Of a DNA stretch of 64,000 nucleotides, positions 45,246 through 57,456 are shown piece by piece. How positions within the stretch are numbered: the stretch's first letter is position 1; each line of letters opens with the position of its first letter. The stretch lies in NCBI RefSeq assembly GCF_002906655.1, contig NZ_CP025794.1, forward strand, positions 1,364,001 to 1,428,000, read 5' to 3'. Below the pieces are notes generated by a model. That model was not told where the DNA came from and ran no database searches. It saw only the letters and a list, made by a program, of their open reading frames with translations. Position numbers and translations under genes: made by a program. This DNA is from Vibrio hyugaensis. GTDB taxonomy: Bacteria; Pseudomonadota; Gammaproteobacteria; Enterobacterales; Vibrionaceae.

Positions 45246-46907
45246 TTACTTGTAAACAATATCACCAGAAGGAGCATACTCATTTACGTCAATCGGACTG
45301 TGCGTTTGTAAGAACTCTTTCAACACTTCTGCATCTGTAAACCCTGTATTGACGTAGCCTGAATGCGTATTTACTTTCGGGTAGCCATCACCGCCTGACG
45401 CATTGTAACTCGGTACGGTAAAGCGGTATTGGCCATCGAGGCGTAACTGCTTTTCACCAATGAATACGTTCGAAACCTTGCCATTTTCCACAGTCATAGA
45501 AATGCCCGCAAACTGAGCATAAGCACCTGAATCTACGGGCTTAGTTGCGACTACATTTAAGTAATCTAAGACTTCTTTACCCGACATATCTACGTAAGAG
45601 ACCATGTTGCCAAACGGTTGTACCGTTAGTACGTCTTTGTAGGTAATATCACCGGCTTCAATGGAGTCACGCACGCCACCTGAGTTCATGACAGCAAAGT
45701 CTGCTTTCGCACGCTCCATGTGCGCGGTTGCGATTAAACGGCCAAGATTGGTTTGCTGATAACGAACCACGTTACGGTCGCCTTCAAGTTTCCCATTCGA
45801 TTCAGCAATCTTCACATTGAGCTTGTCTTGCCCCTGCTCTTGATAAGGGCGTAAAAACTCAAGCATGGCCTCATCTTGGTTTATCTCATCTTGAATCAGC
45901 ACACGTTGTGATTCGCCATTCACTTTGATCTTCTTCTTCAAGTTGACTGGAATCAGATCGTAGCTCACCATAGAAAGCTCACCATTACGGAATTCGTAAT
46001 CCGCGCGGCCAACAAACTTACCCCATTCATACGCTTGTACAATGTAAGTCCCATTTTGCACATCAGGCTTACATTCATCACCTGGCATGAAGTTCTTTTT
46101 GATGACGTTCGGACCTTCCATACAAACAGGCTCTTGAGAGTGACCACCCACAATCATGTCCAAGTCACCTTCATTTAGGTAGCGAGCCAATGCCACATCA
46201 CCGGGAGCATTCACACCACGGTTGCCATTTTCGTAATGGCCCATGTGTGTCACTGCAAAAATAAGGTCCGGCCGCTCTGTTTCTTTCAACTCAGCGATGA
46301 CCTTCTTCGCTTCTTCTTTCGGGTCACGGAAATCAACCTCGCCAATAAATTCAGGGTTACCTAGCTTCGCCGTGTCTTCAGTGGTTAAACCAATAACAGC
46401 GATCTTGATGCCTTGCTTGTTGAACATGGCATAAGGTTGGAACAAGCGCTTGCCAGTTTCTTTGTCGTAAATGTTGACAGACAGCATCGGAAAGTTTGCC
46501 CACTCTTGCTGTTTGAATAGCACTTCTAGTGGGTTGTCGAACTCGTGGTTACCTAGCGCCATCGCATCGTAACCAATTTTGCTCATGCCTTTAAAGTCAG
46601 GTTCTGCATCTTGCAAGTCAGACTCAGGTACACCTGTGTTGATGTCGCCACCTGATAGGAGTAGCACACTGCCCCCTTCCGCTTGAATCTCTGCGCGCAG
46701 TTCATCAATCAGCGTTTTACGCGCAGCCATGCCGTACTCGCCGTATTTATTCTGCCAGAAACGACCATGATGATCGTTGGTGTGCAGTACGGTCAATTTG
46801 TACGTTGTATCTTCATTCCATTCGTGTGCTGGTTGCGTTGCACATCCGGCTAAAGTAGCCAGAATAGCGGCGCTTAAAGCGTTTTTTACAATCAGGCGTT
46901 GCTTCAT
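45246..46907 (-). CDS. nutA: 5'-nucleotidase lipoprotein NutA
   Basis: 553 residues. Lipoprotein signal KQRLIVKNALSAAILATLAG followed by Cys22. The metallophosphatase domain has LTVLHTNDHHGRFW and the GNHEFDNP motif, plus a third metal motif in VGGHSQEPVCM. The C-terminal 5'-nucleotidase domain has GDITYKDVLTVQPFGNMVSY and YNASGGDGYP. It matches the chloride-dependent Vibrio NutA that dephosphorylates extracellular nucleotides so the nucleosides can be imported. An isolated gene. Confidence 0.95.
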   Translation of the reverse strand: MKQRLIVKNALSAAILATLAGCATQPAHEWNEDTTYKLTVLHTNDHHGRFWQNKYGEYGMAARKTLIDELRAEIQAEGGSVLLLSGGDINTGVPESDLQDAEPDFKGMSKIGYDAMALGNHEFDNPLEVLFKQQEWANFPMLSVNIYDKETGKRLFQPYAMFNKQGIKIAVIGLTTEDTAKLGNPEFIGEVDFRDPKEEAKKVIAELKETERPDLIFAVTHMGHYENGNRGVNAPGDVALARYLNEGDLDMIVGGHSQEPVCMEGPNVIKKNFMPGDECKPDVQNGTYIVQAYEWGKFVGRADYEFRNGELSMVSYDLIPVNLKKKIKVNGESQRVLIQDEINQDEAMLEFLRPYQEQGQDKLNVKIAESNGKLEGDRNVVRYQQTNLGRLIATAHMERAKADFAVMNSGGVRDSIEAGDITYKDVLTVQPFGNMVSYVDMSGKEVLDYLNVVATKPVDSGAYAQFAGISMTVENGKVSNVFIGEKQLRLDGQYRFTVPSYNASGGDGYPKVNTHSGYVNTGFTDAEVLKEFLQTHSPIDVNEYAPSGDIVYK

Positions 46908-47165
46908 TGTTTTACCTTTTTATCGTCTGGGGTCCACTGCATTGCACGCTCAATGAGAAGAACTAACTCAACTCTTACTTATTGAGACGCAAAAACTTGA
47001 GATAGTGTAAAACACTAACATATTGATTTCATGTTTCTGCGACGTACTTTACTTATGGCGAACTGAACAGCCGCAAATTTAAACAGATTATAGACATAAT
47101 CAAGGTGGGATAAGGAAGCGAGAAGCGAGAAAAGGATAGTGAGGCAGAATCAATGTGTCGATACA
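46908..47165. other. Non-coding region between nutA and the kdsA terminator
   Basis: About 260 bases holding the presumed nutA promoter. No ORF, repeat or clear operator was recognised. Confidence 0.4.
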
Positions 47166-47194
47166 AAAATGGCCAGCACACGGGCTGACCATTT
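47166..47194 (-). terminator. Terminator after kdsA
   Basis: AATGGCCAGC (47168-47177) pairs with GCTGACCATT (47184-47193) allowing one G-T pair. On the minus strand it is followed by TTTTG. Confidence 0.85.
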
Positions 47195-47218
47195 CATTCA
47201 AACATTCACAACGATCGA

Positions 47219-48109
<891 letters not shown>

Positions 48110-48121
48110 CTATTGATAAAA

Positions 48122-48931
48122 TTAGTGAAGCGTGACGTGCTTTTCGTTCATCGCATTAACTTGTGATTTTAGTAGCTCTGATGCCGGATCGTCTGGACAT
48201 TGGTCAATAAAGTACTCAAAATCGGAAGCGGCAACCTGAAGGCACTCTAACTGCTGGAAGATAAAGCCGCGGTCACGAATTTCATACGGGTCATCGGGTA
48301 CGAACGTCAACGCAAGATTGGTACAACGCAGTGCCAGTGTGTAACGCTCTTCACGCAGCATCGCGCTTTTAATCAAAGCTAACCAACGGCCAATGACCGT
48401 AGGGTTATCGGCTTCTTCAAAATGTTCAGGTTTAAGCGTCGCAAGTGGACCTTCTTGACCAATCAACCATGCTTGAAGAATTTTCTCGCCAACGTATTCA
48501 CCGTTAAACGGATTAATGTAATCTGGTGTTTTGTGCATCCAATCCAGCTTAATCAAGAACTGAGTTGGGAATGTCACCCCTTTCATCGGGAAACCAAGAC
48601 GATTGCCAAGATAAAGCAGAATAGCACCAAGGCTAACTGGAATGCCTTTCTTGCGCTCTAGCACCTTATCAATAAAGCTGTTGTCAGAGATAAAATACTC
48701 TTGCTCATCCCCTTTAAAACCCCATTCATGGAAGAATAGGCGCAAGAATGAGTCAAAGCGTTGCTCTTCATCGGTTTCATGAACAAGTGTCGCTTCTGCT
48801 TCTTTGTACAGACGCTCTAATTCTTGTTTTGCCCAATGAACATTGGTTTCTGGGTTAATGGAATGATTCAGCTCTAAGGCGCCTTCCACCAACGGGATGT
48901 TGTCAAAATCTTCGTCAAAAAGTTCAAGCAT
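48122..48931 (-). CDS. sirB1: SirB1-family protein (transglutaminase-like/TPR)
   Basis: 269 residues. The N-terminal transglutaminase-like region (RFDSFLRLFFHEWGFKGDEQ; KKGIPVSLGAILLYLGNRLG; GVTFPTQFLIKL) is followed by a C-terminal TPR-like part (ALRCTNLALTFVPDDPYEIR). Function is unknown; the E. coli counterpart is YchA. It is 5 bases after sirB2. Confidence 0.9.
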   Translation of the reverse strand: MLELFDEDFDNIPLVEGALELNHSINPETNVHWAKQELERLYKEAEATLVHETDEEQRFDSFLRLFFHEWGFKGDEQEYFISDNSFIDKVLERKKGIPVSLGAILLYLGNRLGFPMKGVTFPTQFLIKLDWMHKTPDYINPFNGEYVGEKILQAWLIGQEGPLATLKPEHFEEADNPTVIGRWLALIKSAMLREERYTLALRCTNLALTFVPDDPYEIRDRGFIFQQLECLQVAASDFEYFIDQCPDDPASELLKSQVNAMNEKHVTLH

Positions 48932-48936
48932 GAAGA

Positions 48937-49320
48937 TTACCCAAATAGGTTTGGATTTTTAGAAACGGCAATATTCGCGGCCATAACCAACCAGCCTAAA
49001 GCACCGAAGAAAGCAAAGATTCTCAGCAACTTGTTCTTCGCCATCTTCATCGCAAAGAAACCAAGAGCAATGTACGCCAACACACAAGTGATCTTGTTGG
49101 TTAACCAAGGCGCAGCATCCGTAAATGGAATAAAGCCGGTCACCATGATCAGACCGATACCAGATAGCAGTAGCGCGGTATCAACAATATGCGGGAAAAT
49201 TTTCAGAAAGTGATTGTTGAGTTTCGGAGAATTCATCATCAACAACGCAAATCGGATAGACAATAGTGTTGCACTCAGCGCGATCGTCACTAAGTGAATG
49301 TGTTTTAGAGCTACGTACAT
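48937..49320 (-). CDS. sirB2: SirB2-family membrane protein
   Basis: 127 residues with four hydrophobic helices. N-terminal YVALKHIHLVTIALSATLLS, central PHIVDTALLLSGIGLIMVTG, and later KITCVLAYIALGFFAMKMAK. An integral inner-membrane protein of unknown function (E. coli YchQ). Operon position between prmC and sirB1 supports the call. Confidence 0.9.
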   Translation of the reverse strand: MYVALKHIHLVTIALSATLLSIRFALLMMNSPKLNNHFLKIFPHIVDTALLLSGIGLIMVTGFIPFTDAAPWLTNKITCVLAYIALGFFAMKMAKNKLLRIFAFFGALGWLVMAANIAVSKNPNLFG

Positions 49321-49361
49321 TTCTCTTCTCTTTTATAAGTTTACTGCTGACTTGCTCGTTA

Positions 49362-50219
49362 TTATTTTGGCTTAAAGCAACCAAGCGTCACTCGGTCGTT
49401 ATCGCCGTAATCTTTTTCTGTCATCACTTGCTCGAAACCAAAGTTCGTCAGGATTTCGCGTACTGCATCACCTTGATCGTAACCATGCTCGAAAGCAAGC
49501 CATCCACCCTCTTGCAAATATTGACGAGCAAGATCGGAGATATATCGAATGTCCGCTAAGCCATTCTCGTCTGCAACAAGCGCAGATTTTGGCTCAAAAC
49601 GCACATCACCTTGAGATAGGTGTGGGTCTTTTTCGTCGATATATGGTGGATTGGAGACAATTAAAGCAAACTTTGTTCCGCTGGCAATAGGTTCAAACCA
49701 GCTACCTTGGTCAAACGTCACATTTTTAATGTTTAGTTGCGCCGCGTTGTACTCTGCGAGCTCTTTTGCTTCTTGTTTTAAATCCACGCCCATCACTTGA
49801 CGCGCTGGCATTTCAGACGCTAAAGCTAAGGCAATCGCTCCTGTGCCTGTACCAAGGTCAAGAATCGGCCCAGTCTGATCAAAGGTTTTATCTAGTGCGA
49901 CTTCAACCAAACGTTCGGTATCTGGTCTTGGAATCAAGGTAGAAGGGGAGACTTTTAACGGCAAAGACCAGAACTCACGTTCACCAATGATGTAAGCCAC
50001 TGGTTCACCTGCGATGCGTCTTTCTAACAGCATCTCAAACTGAGCTTGTTGTTCCGCTTCTAATGCTCTTTCTGGCCAAGTGAGCAGGTAGCTTCTTGGT
50101 TTGCCTAGGACGTGACAAAGGAGGACAGCCGCATCGAGAGAAGGCGACTCTTTGCCGCCTTCTGTCAGAATTGCCGTTGCACTTTTCAGTGCTTGCTCAA
50201 TCGATTGAACTTGGCTCAT
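49362..50219 (-). CDS. prmC: Release factor glutamine methyltransferase PrmC
   Basis: 285 residues. An N-terminal helical domain is followed by the SAM domain: ILDLGTGTGAIALALASEMP (motif I) and LIVSNPPYIDEKD (the glutamine-binding NPPY). It methylates the GGQ glutamine of RF1 and RF2; its substrate gene prfA is immediately upstream, with only 3 bases between the two genes. Confidence 0.96.
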   Translation of the reverse strand: MSQVQSIEQALKSATAILTEGGKESPSLDAAVLLCHVLGKPRSYLLTWPERALEAEQQAQFEMLLERRIAGEPVAYIIGEREFWSLPLKVSPSTLIPRPDTERLVEVALDKTFDQTGPILDLGTGTGAIALALASEMPARQVMGVDLKQEAKELAEYNAAQLNIKNVTFDQGSWFEPIASGTKFALIVSNPPYIDEKDPHLSQGDVRFEPKSALVADENGLADIRYISDLARQYLQEGGWLAFEHGYDQGDAVREILTNFGFEQVMTEKDYGDNDRVTLGCFKPK

Positions 50220-50222
50220 CGA

Positions 50223-51311
50223 TTAGTTGTTCTCAGCTAGCGCCGCAAGTTGGTCTGCTTGGTGCTCTTGAACCACTGGTTCAATCAAGCTTTGCAGGTC
50301 ACCTTCCATCACTTCGTTCAAACGGTAGATGGTTAGGTTAATGCGGTGGTCAGATACACGACCTTGCGGGTAGTTGTAAGTACGGATACGGTCACTACGG
50401 TCACCAGAACCTAGTAGGTTACGACGTGTATCAGAGACTTCTGCAGCACGACGCTCTTCTTCCGCTTGAACGATACGAGCAGCAAGTACTGCCATCGCTT
50501 TCGCTTTGTTCTTATGCTGTGAACGCTCGTCTTGACACTCTACTACTGTACCTGTCGGTAAGTGGGTAATACGGATTGCAGAATCCGTGGTGTTTACGTG
50601 CTGACCACCCGCGCCAGATGCACGGAATGTATCAATCTTCAGATCGGCTGCTTTGATTTCTGGTAAGTCCGCTTCTGGGATCTCAGGCATCACTGCCACG
50701 GTACACGCTGAAGTGTGAACACGACCTTGAGATTCAGTCTCAGGTACACGTTGTACACGGTGACCACCTGATTCAAACTTAAGCACACCGTAAACGCCAT
50801 CGCCGCTCACTTTCGCGATCATCTCTTTGTAGCCGCCTTGTTCTGAGTCATTGCTGCTCATCACTTCAACGCGCCATCCTTTCTTCTCAGCGAACTTAGA
50901 ATACATGCGGAACAAGTTACCTGCGAAGATACCCGCTTCGTCACCACCTGCGCCCGCACGGATTTCTAAGAAACAGTTACGCTCGTCGTTTGGATCTTTT
51001 GGTAGCAATAAGATTTGAAGCTCGTCAGTAAGACGCTCAATCGCCTCTTTTGCTTCTTTGATCTCTTCTTGCGCCATTTCACGCATTTCTTCGTCGTCTT
51101 CGTTCGCCATCTCTTCAGCGGCTTCTAGATCTTCTTTTGCCTGCTGATACGCTTGGAAGCACTGAGTTACTTCTTCTAGCTGCGAGTACTCTTTTGATAG
51201 AGCACGGAATTTGTCCTGATCACCAATTACATCAGGATCACCAAGAAGATGTTGTACTTCTTCGTAACGTTCTACTAGCGTTTCTAGCTTAGTCAGAATA
51301 GAGGCTTTCAT
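50223..51311 (-). CDS. prfA: Peptide chain release factor 1
   Basis: 362 residues. The catalytic GGQ is in [17 protein letters not shown]. The RF1-type codon-reading PxT region lies in the domain following [20 protein letters not shown] ([20 protein letters not shown] region). It terminates translation at UAA/UAG. It lies 29 bases after hemA. Confidence 0.97.
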   Translation of the reverse strand: MKASILTKLETLVERYEEVQHLLGDPDVIGDQDKFRALSKEYSQLEEVTQCFQAYQQAKEDLEAAEEMANEDDEEMREMAQEEIKEAKEAIERLTDELQILLLPKDPNDERNCFLEIRAGAGGDEAGIFAGNLFRMYSKFAEKKGWRVEVMSSNDSEQGGYKEMIAKVSGDGVYGVLKFESGGHRVQRVPETESQGRVHTSACTVAVMPEIPEADLPEIKAADLKIDTFRASGAGGQHVNTTDSAIRITHLPTGTVVECQDERSQHKNKAKAMAVLAARIVQAEEERRAAEVSDTRRNLLGSGDRSDRIRTYNYPQGRVSDHRINLTIYRLNEVMEGDLQSLIEPVVQEHQADQLAALAENN

Positions 51312-51340
51312 AGTGTCGTTTTCTTAATAAAAAGCGTGAG

Positions 51341-52597
51341 TTACAGATCATCCAAACCAAGGGTCTGGCGGATAACCGTTAATTTTGCTGGTTCGCCCTG
51401 CTCGGCCGCACTTTGCAATGCACGAGTAGGAGCGTGAATCAGTTTGTTGGTGAGTTTATTACTAAGCTCACGCAGGACCTTTTCAGGATCTGCGCCCGTT
51501 GCCAATGATTGTAGGCTCTTACTCAATAATTCTTCACGAATTTCGTTCGCCGATTTACGATAATCACGAATACTGTCGACCGCTTGCAGCGAGCGCATCC
51601 ACGTCATGAATGCTGCACTTTCTTCGCTAACAATCGCTTCCGCTTGAATCGCTTCGACTTTACGTTGCTCAATGTTGTTATCGATGATCGATTGTAAGTC
51701 ATCCACCGAATACAAGTAAGCATCGCTCAATTCACCGACTTGCGCTTCCACATCTCGTGGCACGGCGATATCTACAAGCAAGATTGGCTGGTGACGACGT
51801 TTTTTCAATGCCGTTTCCACCATGCCTTTACCGATGATAGGTAACGGACTCGCTGTTGAGCTAATTACGATATCCGCTCTTGGTAGATGGTCAGGAATTT
51901 CATTCAGGCTGATCACCTCTGCACCAAATTGCTCTGCTAATAACAATGCACGCTCTTTGGTTCGGTTAGCCACAATCATTTTCTTGCAGCCATTGGAGGC
52001 TAAGTGCTTCGCCACCAGTTCGATGGTTTCGCCCGCGCCCACCAACAACACCGTAGAATCAGAAAGTGATTCGAAAATGTGTTTTGCCAGTGTACAAGCA
52101 GCGTAAGCCACTGACACCGCATTACCACCAATATCAGTTTCAGTTCGAACACGTTTTGCGACAGAAAAAGTTTTTTGGAACAACTTATCAATCGACGTAT
52201 CCACCGCCTGATGATCTCGGGAATCGGAAAACGCTTGTTTTACCTGACCCAAAATCTGAGGCTCACCAAGTACCAGTGAATCAAGGCCGCAAGAAACACG
52301 CATCAAGTGCTTAATCGCCGCTTGCTCTTCATGGACATAAAGGCTCGGCATCAAGTCTTCTTGATTAACTTGATGGAACTGGGCTAACCAGTCGATAAGC
52401 TTATTTCGCGCTCCTTGCTTTACGTCGCAGTACACTTCGGTACGGTTACAGGTTGAAACAATCACACTGCCATTAACGGCTTCATGGTCTCTGAGTTGCT
52501 CAAGTGCTGGGCCCAGTTTATCGGGTCCGAACGCCACTTTCTCTCGCAAGTCAACAGACGCTGTATTGTGATTGATTCCAATAGCAAGCAAGGACAT
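51341..52597 (-). CDS. hemA: Glutamyl-tRNA reductase
   Basis: 418 residues. The catalytic cysteine is Cys50 in [14 protein letters not shown]. The NADPH-binding domain has [20 protein letters not shown], and the C-terminal dimerisation helix ends RQTLGLDDL. First step of the C5 haem pathway: it reduces Glu-tRNA to glutamate semialdehyde. It heads the operon and is divergent from lolB, as in E. coli. Confidence 0.97.
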   Translation of the reverse strand: MSLLAIGINHNTASVDLREKVAFGPDKLGPALEQLRDHEAVNGSVIVSTCNRTEVYCDVKQGARNKLIDWLAQFHQVNQEDLMPSLYVHEEQAAIKHLMRVSCGLDSLVLGEPQILGQVKQAFSDSRDHQAVDTSIDKLFQKTFSVAKRVRTETDIGGNAVSVAYAACTLAKHIFESLSDSTVLLVGAGETIELVAKHLASNGCKKMIVANRTKERALLLAEQFGAEVISLNEIPDHLPRADIVISSTASPLPIIGKGMVETALKKRRHQPILLVDIAVPRDVEAQVGELSDAYLYSVDDLQSIIDNNIEQRKVEAIQAEAIVSEESAAFMTWMRSLQAVDSIRDYRKSANEIREELLSKSLQSLATGADPEKVLRELSNKLTNKLIHAPTRALQSAAEQGEPAKLTVIRQTLGLDDL

Positions 52598-52731
52598 CTA
52601 ACGTGGTATCTCTGAGATCGGTTATAAAATAGGTTCAGAATTTTACTGTAAGCACGCATTTATTGAAAGGGTAAGCAGGATTTGTTTTCCTTCGTCTCTG
52701 TTTTCAATGCTATAGTTGTGAGCGATTACCG

Positions 52732-53370
52732 ATGAAACTGATTAATAAGCCATCAAACATGACCTTACGCTCCTTTCTCATCTTGCTCTTATCGAGCATA
52801 GTACTTGCAGGTTGTAGTTCTGTTCCTGAGAGTGTCACCAGTGTTGAGTGGCAAACACATGAACAGCGACTAGAAACCATTGATAACTTTCAAGCCACGG
52901 GCAAGCTTGGCTACATTGGCCCCGACCAAAGGCAAAGTCTGAATTTTTTCTGGAAACACTCTTCCACCTTAAGCCAATTGCGCTTAACTACTCTACTTGG
53001 TCAAACCGCATTAAAACTCACGATTACACCACAAGGTGCGACTGTAGAAACCTATGACGACCAAGTACTTTCTGCGCGTAATGCCAATCAATTGATTTAC
53101 CGATTAACGGGCTTAATGATGCCTGTTGATCACATGCCGGATTGGCTACTTGGCCTTCCAACGGATGCAGACTCCTTCCAACTCTCAGCGACCAATACCT
53201 TGCAAGCGCTGGACAAGCAGATTGGTATGAACGATTGGAACATTGCCTACCAACGGTATGGGGATGTGGCCTGGCACGAACAAGCGTTGCCATTACCGAA
53301 CAAACTCAAGCTAAGTACCGCAGACGTAAAAATTAATTTAGTGATCACAAAATGGAACATCACCCAATGA
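52732..53370 (+). CDS. lolB: Outer-membrane lipoprotein receptor LolB
   Basis: 212 residues from ATG 52732. An in-frame ATG at 52759 ([18 protein letters not shown]) would begin closer to the signal peptide and is an alternative. The lipid-attachment cysteine follows VLAG. The mature LolB region shows [40 protein letters not shown] and [15 protein letters not shown]. It receives lipoproteins from LolA and inserts them in the outer membrane. It overlaps ispE by 4 bases. Confidence 0.93.
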   Translation: MKLINKPSNMTLRSFLILLLSSIVLAGCSSVPESVTSVEWQTHEQRLETIDNFQATGKLGYIGPDQRQSLNFFWKHSSTLSQLRLTTLLGQTALKLTITPQGATVETYDDQVLSARNANQLIYRLTGLMMPVDHMPDWLLGLPTDADSFQLSATNTLQALDKQIGMNDWNIAYQRYGDVAWHEQALPLPNKLKLSTADVKINLVITKWNITQ

Positions 53371-54239
53371 TCGAATTTTCAACCCGCTGGCCTTCACCAG
53401 CGAAATTGAATCTCTTTCTTTATATCAATGGCCGAACTGAAAACGGCTACCACGAATTACAAACCTTATTCCAATTCGTCGATCACGGCGATGAACTTAG
53501 CATCCAAGCGAATGGCTCTGGCGAGATCACAATTTCACCTGAAATTGAAGGTGTTCCTCTAAAAGACAACTTGATCTGGAAAGCCGCCACAGCATTGCAA
53601 CGCTACGCTAATTGCTCATACGGTGCACATATCGATCTTCATAAGATCTTACCGATGGGCGGTGGTATTGGCGGTGGTTCATCCAATGCAGCAACGGCCT
53701 TAGTTGCGCTTAATTACCTATGGCAAACCCACTTAAGTGATGATGAATTAGCCGAAATCGGCCTTGCGCTTGGTGCTGATGTACCCGTTTTTGTTCGCGG
53801 CTTTGCAGCGTTTGCGGAAGGTGTTGGCGAGAAACTTTCGCCAGCTCATCCAGATGAGAAATGGTATTTGGTCGTTCGTCCAAATGTTTCCATTGCAACC
53901 GCCGACATATTCACTCATCCGGATTTGACTCGAAACACGCCAAAACGCGATTTAGAAACGCTTTTAAACACGCCAAGCGTAAACGATTGCGAAAAAATTG
54001 TACGAATGCTCTACCCAGAGGTTGATAAGCAACTTTCATGGCTGCTACAATACGCGCCGTCAAGATTGACGGGGACAGGATCTTGCGTTTTTGCTGAATT
54101 TTCAAGCAAAGCGGAAGCAAAAGCTATCCTTGCACAACTCTCTGATAATGTCTCGGCATTTGTCGCTCAAGGGCGCAATATCTCGCCACTAAAAGAGACT
54201 TTGGCTGAATACCAATCAGCCCAACACCGACCTATTTAA
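53367..54239 (+). CDS. ispE: 4-diphosphocytidyl-2-C-methyl-D-erythritol kinase
   Basis: 290 residues from ATG 53367, which overlaps the lolB stop as ATGA. An ATG at 53352 is possible, but the family N-terminus is [13 protein letters not shown], close to the chosen start. The GHMP kinase ATP loop is [20 protein letters not shown]. The C-terminal motif [12 protein letters not shown] is present. It is the fourth step of the MEP isoprenoid pathway. prs follows 28 bases later. Confidence 0.95.
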   Translation: MIEFSTRWPSPAKLNLFLYINGRTENGYHELQTLFQFVDHGDELSIQANGSGEITISPEIEGVPLKDNLIWKAATALQRYANCSYGAHIDLHKILPMGGGIGGGSSNAATALVALNYLWQTHLSDDELAEIGLALGADVPVFVRGFAAFAEGVGEKLSPAHPDEKWYLVVRPNVSIATADIFTHPDLTRNTPKRDLETLLNTPSVNDCEKIVRMLYPEVDKQLSWLLQYAPSRLTGTGSCVFAEFSSKAEAKAILAQLSDNVSAFVAQGRNISPLKETLAEYQSAQHRPI

Positions 54240-54267
54240 AACTGGACGCAAACCCGAGGTTTCCACC

Positions 54268-55212
54268 GTGCCTGATATGAAGCTATTTGCTGGTAACGCA
54301 ACACCTGAACTAGCCCAACGTATTGCTGATCGTCTTTACATCTCTCTAGGTGATGCATCTGTTTCTCGCTTTTCTGATGGCGAAGTTGCAGTTCAAATCA
54401 ACGAGAATGTTCGTGGTAGCGATGTTTTTATCATTCAATCCACTTGTGCACCGACTAACGACAACCTAATGGAATTGGTTGTTATGATTGATGCAATGCG
54501 CCGTGCTTCAGCAGGCCGTATCACTGCAGTTATTCCTTACTTCGGCTACGCTCGCCAAGATCGTCGTGTACGTTCTTCTCGTGTGCCAATTACTGCAAAA
54601 GTTGTTGCTGATTTCCTATCTAACGTTGGTGTTGACCGCGTTCTGACTATCGACCTACACGCTGAGCAAATCCAAGGCTTCTTCGATGTACCTGTTGATA
54701 ACATCTTCGGTACGCCTGTACTGCTAGAAGATATGCAATCTCGTGGTCTAGAAAACCCAGTAGTGGTTTCTCCTGACCTAGGTGGCGTAGTTCGTGCTCG
54801 TGCAACAGCGAAAGCACTAGGCGACATCGACATCGCTATCGTTGACAAGCGTCGTCCACGTGCAAACGTTTCTGAAGTAATGAACCTAATCGGTGACGTT
54901 GAAGGTCGTGACTGTGTGATCGTTGATGACATGATCGATACAGGTGGCACACTATGTAAAGCAGCTGAAGCGCTAAAAGAGCGCGGTGCTAAGCGTGTAT
55001 TCGCTTACGCAACTCACGCTGTTTTCTCTGGTAACGCTGCAGACAACATCAAGAACTCTGTTCTTGACCAAGTTATCGTAACTGACTCTATCTCTCTATC
55101 TAAAGAGATGGCTGCAACTGGCAAAGTGACCACACTAAGCCTATCTCGCATGCTAGCTGAAGCGATTCGTCGTATCAGCAACGAAGAGTCAATCTCTGCA
55201 ATGTTCAACTAA
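54268..55212 (+). CDS. prs: Ribose-phosphate pyrophosphokinase
   Basis: 314 residues from a GTG start ([20 protein letters not shown] follows, as in E. coli where the protein also begins [10 protein letters not shown]). GAGGT lies 8 bases upstream. The PRPP-binding loop is [20 protein letters not shown]; the ATP loop includes [14 protein letters not shown]. It makes PRPP for nucleotides, histidine and tryptophan. It is the last gene of lolB-ispE-prs. Confidence 0.97.
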   Translation: MPDMKLFAGNATPELAQRIADRLYISLGDASVSRFSDGEVAVQINENVRGSDVFIIQSTCAPTNDNLMELVVMIDAMRRASAGRITAVIPYFGYARQDRRVRSSRVPITAKVVADFLSNVGVDRVLTIDLHAEQIQGFFDVPVDNIFGTPVLLEDMQSRGLENPVVVSPDLGGVVRARATAKALGDIDIAIVDKRRPRANVSEVMNLIGDVEGRDCVIVDDMIDTGGTLCKAAEALKERGAKRVFAYATHAVFSGNAADNIKNSVLDQVIVTDSISLSKEMAATGKVTTLSLSRMLAEAIRRISNEESISAMFN

Positions 55213-55244
55213 TACGAACATTTCAGTTAGACTGATTTTAAAAG

Positions 55245-55268
55245 CACCCCTCTTTGGGGTGTTTTTTT
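55245..55268 (+). terminator. Terminator after prs
   Basis: CACCCC (55245-55250) pairs with GGGGTG (55256-55261), then seven T. Confidence 0.92.
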
Positions 55269-55363
55269 ATTTGTATCGATAGGCAGAAAATCCCTTGGTC
55301 GCCCACTGTGAGAATTCTGTGCTATCATACTGCGCTTTTTGAGATTCCAGAGAGATCCTAACC

Positions 55364-55954
55364 TTGACTCAACCAATCAAACTTCTTGTTGGTCTTGCTA
55401 ATCCGGGACCAGAATACGCCAAAACTCGCCACAATGCGGGCGCTTGGGTTGTAGAAGAATTAGCTCGCGTTCACAACGTTACCCTGAAGAACGAACCAAA
55501 GTTCTTTGGCCTAACCGGACGCATTATGGTCAATGGCCAGGATCTCCGTTTGCTCATCCCCACCACGTTTATGAATCTTTCTGGTAAAGCGATCGCGGCA
55601 TTAGCGAAGTTTTATCAAATTAAACCAGAAGAGATCATGGTTGCTCATGACGAGCTAGACTTACCTCCAGGTGTCGCTAAGTTTAAGAAAGGTGGTGGTC
55701 ACGGAGGTCACAATGGCCTACGTGATACGATTAGCAAAATGGGCAATAACAAAGATTTTTATCGTCTTCGTATCGGCATCGGCCATCCAGGACACAAAGA
55801 TAAAGTGGCAGGTTTTGTACTAGGCAAAGCTCCAGCGAAAGAGCAAGAGCTACTAGACGCCGCAGCCGACGAGTCGGTTCGTTGTCTAGACATCCTAATA
55901 AAGGATGGCCTATCAAAAGCGCAAAATCGCCTCCACACGTTCAAAGCTGAATAA
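55364..55954 (+). CDS. pth: Peptidyl-tRNA hydrolase
   Basis: 196 residues from a TTG start ([20 protein letters not shown]). No ATG or GTG fits before the conserved VGLANPG. Catalytic His in [14 protein letters not shown], and conserved [17 protein letters not shown] and [12 protein letters not shown]. It recycles stalled peptidyl-tRNA. ychF starts 10 bases after the stop, a widely conserved pairing. Confidence 0.95.
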   Translation: MTQPIKLLVGLANPGPEYAKTRHNAGAWVVEELARVHNVTLKNEPKFFGLTGRIMVNGQDLRLLIPTTFMNLSGKAIAALAKFYQIKPEEIMVAHDELDLPPGVAKFKKGGGHGGHNGLRDTISKMGNNKDFYRLRIGIGHPGHKDKVAGFVLGKAPAKEQELLDAAADESVRCLDILIKDGLSKAQNRLHTFKAE

Positions 55955-55964
55955 GGTTACTATC

Positions 55965-57056
55965 ATGGGTTTTAAATGTGGCATCGTTGGTCTACCTAAC
56001 GTTGGTAAATCAACTCTGTTTAACGCACTAACTAAAGCGGGTATTGAAGCAGCAAACTTCCCGTTCTGTACCATTGAACCAAACACTGGTGTGGTTCCTG
56101 TGCCAGATCTACGTCTAGACGCACTAGCGAAGATCGTTAACCCACAGAAAGTTCTACCTACTACAATGGAATTCGTAGACATCGCTGGTCTCGTTGCTGG
56201 TGCATCACGCGGTGAAGGTCTAGGTAACAAATTCCTAGCGAACATCCGTGAAACTGACGCGATTGGTCACGTTGTACGTTGTTTTGAAAACGACAACATC
56301 GTTCACGTTGCTGGTAAAGTATCTCCAATCGAAGATATTGAAGTTATCAACCTTGAGCTAGCAATGGCTGACCTTGATGCTTGTGAGCGCGCGATTCAGC
56401 GTAACGCTAAAAAAGCAAAAGGCGGCGATAAAGACGCGAAATTCGAACTGACTGTGCTAGAGAAGCTACTTCCAGTTCTGACAGAAGGCGGCATGGCACG
56501 TACTGTTGAGCTTTCTAAAGAAGAGCTAGCAGCAGTAGGTTACCTAAACTTCCTGACGCTAAAACCGACTATGTACATCGCTAACGTGAACGAAGACGGT
56601 TTTGAAGATAACGCATACCTAGACGCTGTACGTGAGTACGCGGAAAAAGAAAACAACGTAGTTGTTCCAGTATGTGCGGCTATCGAATCAGAAATGGCTG
56701 AGCTAGAAGACGACGAGCGTGAAGAGTTCCTTGCAGATCTCGGCATCGAAGAACCTGGTCTAAACCGTGTAATTCGTGCGGGTTACGAACTGCTTAACCT
56801 ACACACTTACTTCACCGCCGGCGTGAAAGAAGTTCGTGCATGGACAATCCCTGTTGGTGCAAGCGCACCTAAAGCAGCTGGTAAAATCCACACTGACTTT
56901 GAAAAAGGCTTCATCCGTGCAGAAGTTGTCGGCTACGATGATTTCATCCAATTCAACGGTGAAAGCGGTGCGAAAGACGCGGGTAAATGGCGTCTAGAAG
57001 GTAAAGAATACATCGTTAAAGATGGTGATGTTGTACACTTCCGCTTCAATGTATAA
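55965..57056 (+). CDS. ychF: Redox-regulated ATPase YchF (Obg-like)
   Basis: 363 residues from ATG 55965, with AAGG upstream; a longer frame start inside pth was rejected. P-loop [14 protein letters not shown], switch region [20 protein letters not shown], the NVNED motif in place of NKxD (ATP preference), and the C-terminal TGS-like domain ([18 protein letters not shown]; here [13 protein letters not shown]). It binds ribosomes and affects the oxidative response in E. coli. Confidence 0.95.
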   Translation: MGFKCGIVGLPNVGKSTLFNALTKAGIEAANFPFCTIEPNTGVVPVPDLRLDALAKIVNPQKVLPTTMEFVDIAGLVAGASRGEGLGNKFLANIRETDAIGHVVRCFENDNIVHVAGKVSPIEDIEVINLELAMADLDACERAIQRNAKKAKGGDKDAKFELTVLEKLLPVLTEGGMARTVELSKEELAAVGYLNFLTLKPTMYIANVNEDGFEDNAYLDAVREYAEKENNVVVPVCAAIESEMAELEDDEREEFLADLGIEEPGLNRVIRAGYELLNLHTYFTAGVKEVRAWTIPVGASAPKAAGKIHTDFEKGFIRAEVVGYDDFIQFNGESGAKDAGKWRLEGKEYIVKDGDVVHFRFNV

Positions 57057-57088
57057 CTAAGTGAATGAATTTTAAACACTTCATTTAC

Positions 57089-57120
57089 AAAAAAAGCCAG
57101 CTAGCATGCTGGCTTTTTTT
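57089..57120 (+). terminator. Terminator after ychF
   Basis: AAAAAAGCCAGC with GCTGGCTTTTTT around a 6-base loop (57089-57120). The next 135 bases before the tRNA promoter hold nothing recognisable. Confidence 0.93.
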
Positions 57121-57255
57121 ATACCTTTCATAAACAACACAAAATAAACTCCCTCGCTCCAAGCCAATTTATTTCCAGTTTTAGATCATAAACACGCCTC
57201 TTTGTTTAAAAAGGAAGCGAACGATGGATTTTGCGGGATTTATTGAAAAAAACTG

Positions 57256-57284
57256 TTGACGGATCTCACTCAACTTCGCATAAT
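57256..57284 (+). promoter_or_regulatory. Strong promoter of the tRNA array
   Basis: TTGACG (57256-57261), 17-base spacer, CATAAT (57279-57284), then the GC-rich discriminator GCGCGCC typical of stringently controlled stable-RNA promoters. It is about 50 bases before the first tRNA. It is the only clear promoter seen for the 20 tRNAs. Confidence 0.82.
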
Positions 57285-57340
57285 GCGCGCCGTTCCCGAC
57301 AACAAGGCAACTTAGCGACGAGAACGGAAAACATGGTATT

Positions 57341-57417
57341 GGCTACGTAGCTCAGCTGGTTAGAGCACATCACTCATAATGATGGGGTCACAGGTTCGAA
57401 TCCCGTCGTAGCCACCA
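57341..57417 (+). tRNA. tRNA-Met(CAT), elongator
   Basis: 77 nt; acceptor GGCTACG/CGTAGCC, anticodon loop CTCATAA, encoded CCA. Sequence is of the elongator (E. coli metT) type. First gene of the array. Confidence 0.97.
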
Positions 57418-57456
57418 TTCCTAAACGTTCTTTTATTAGAATTGTTAGGAATAGAT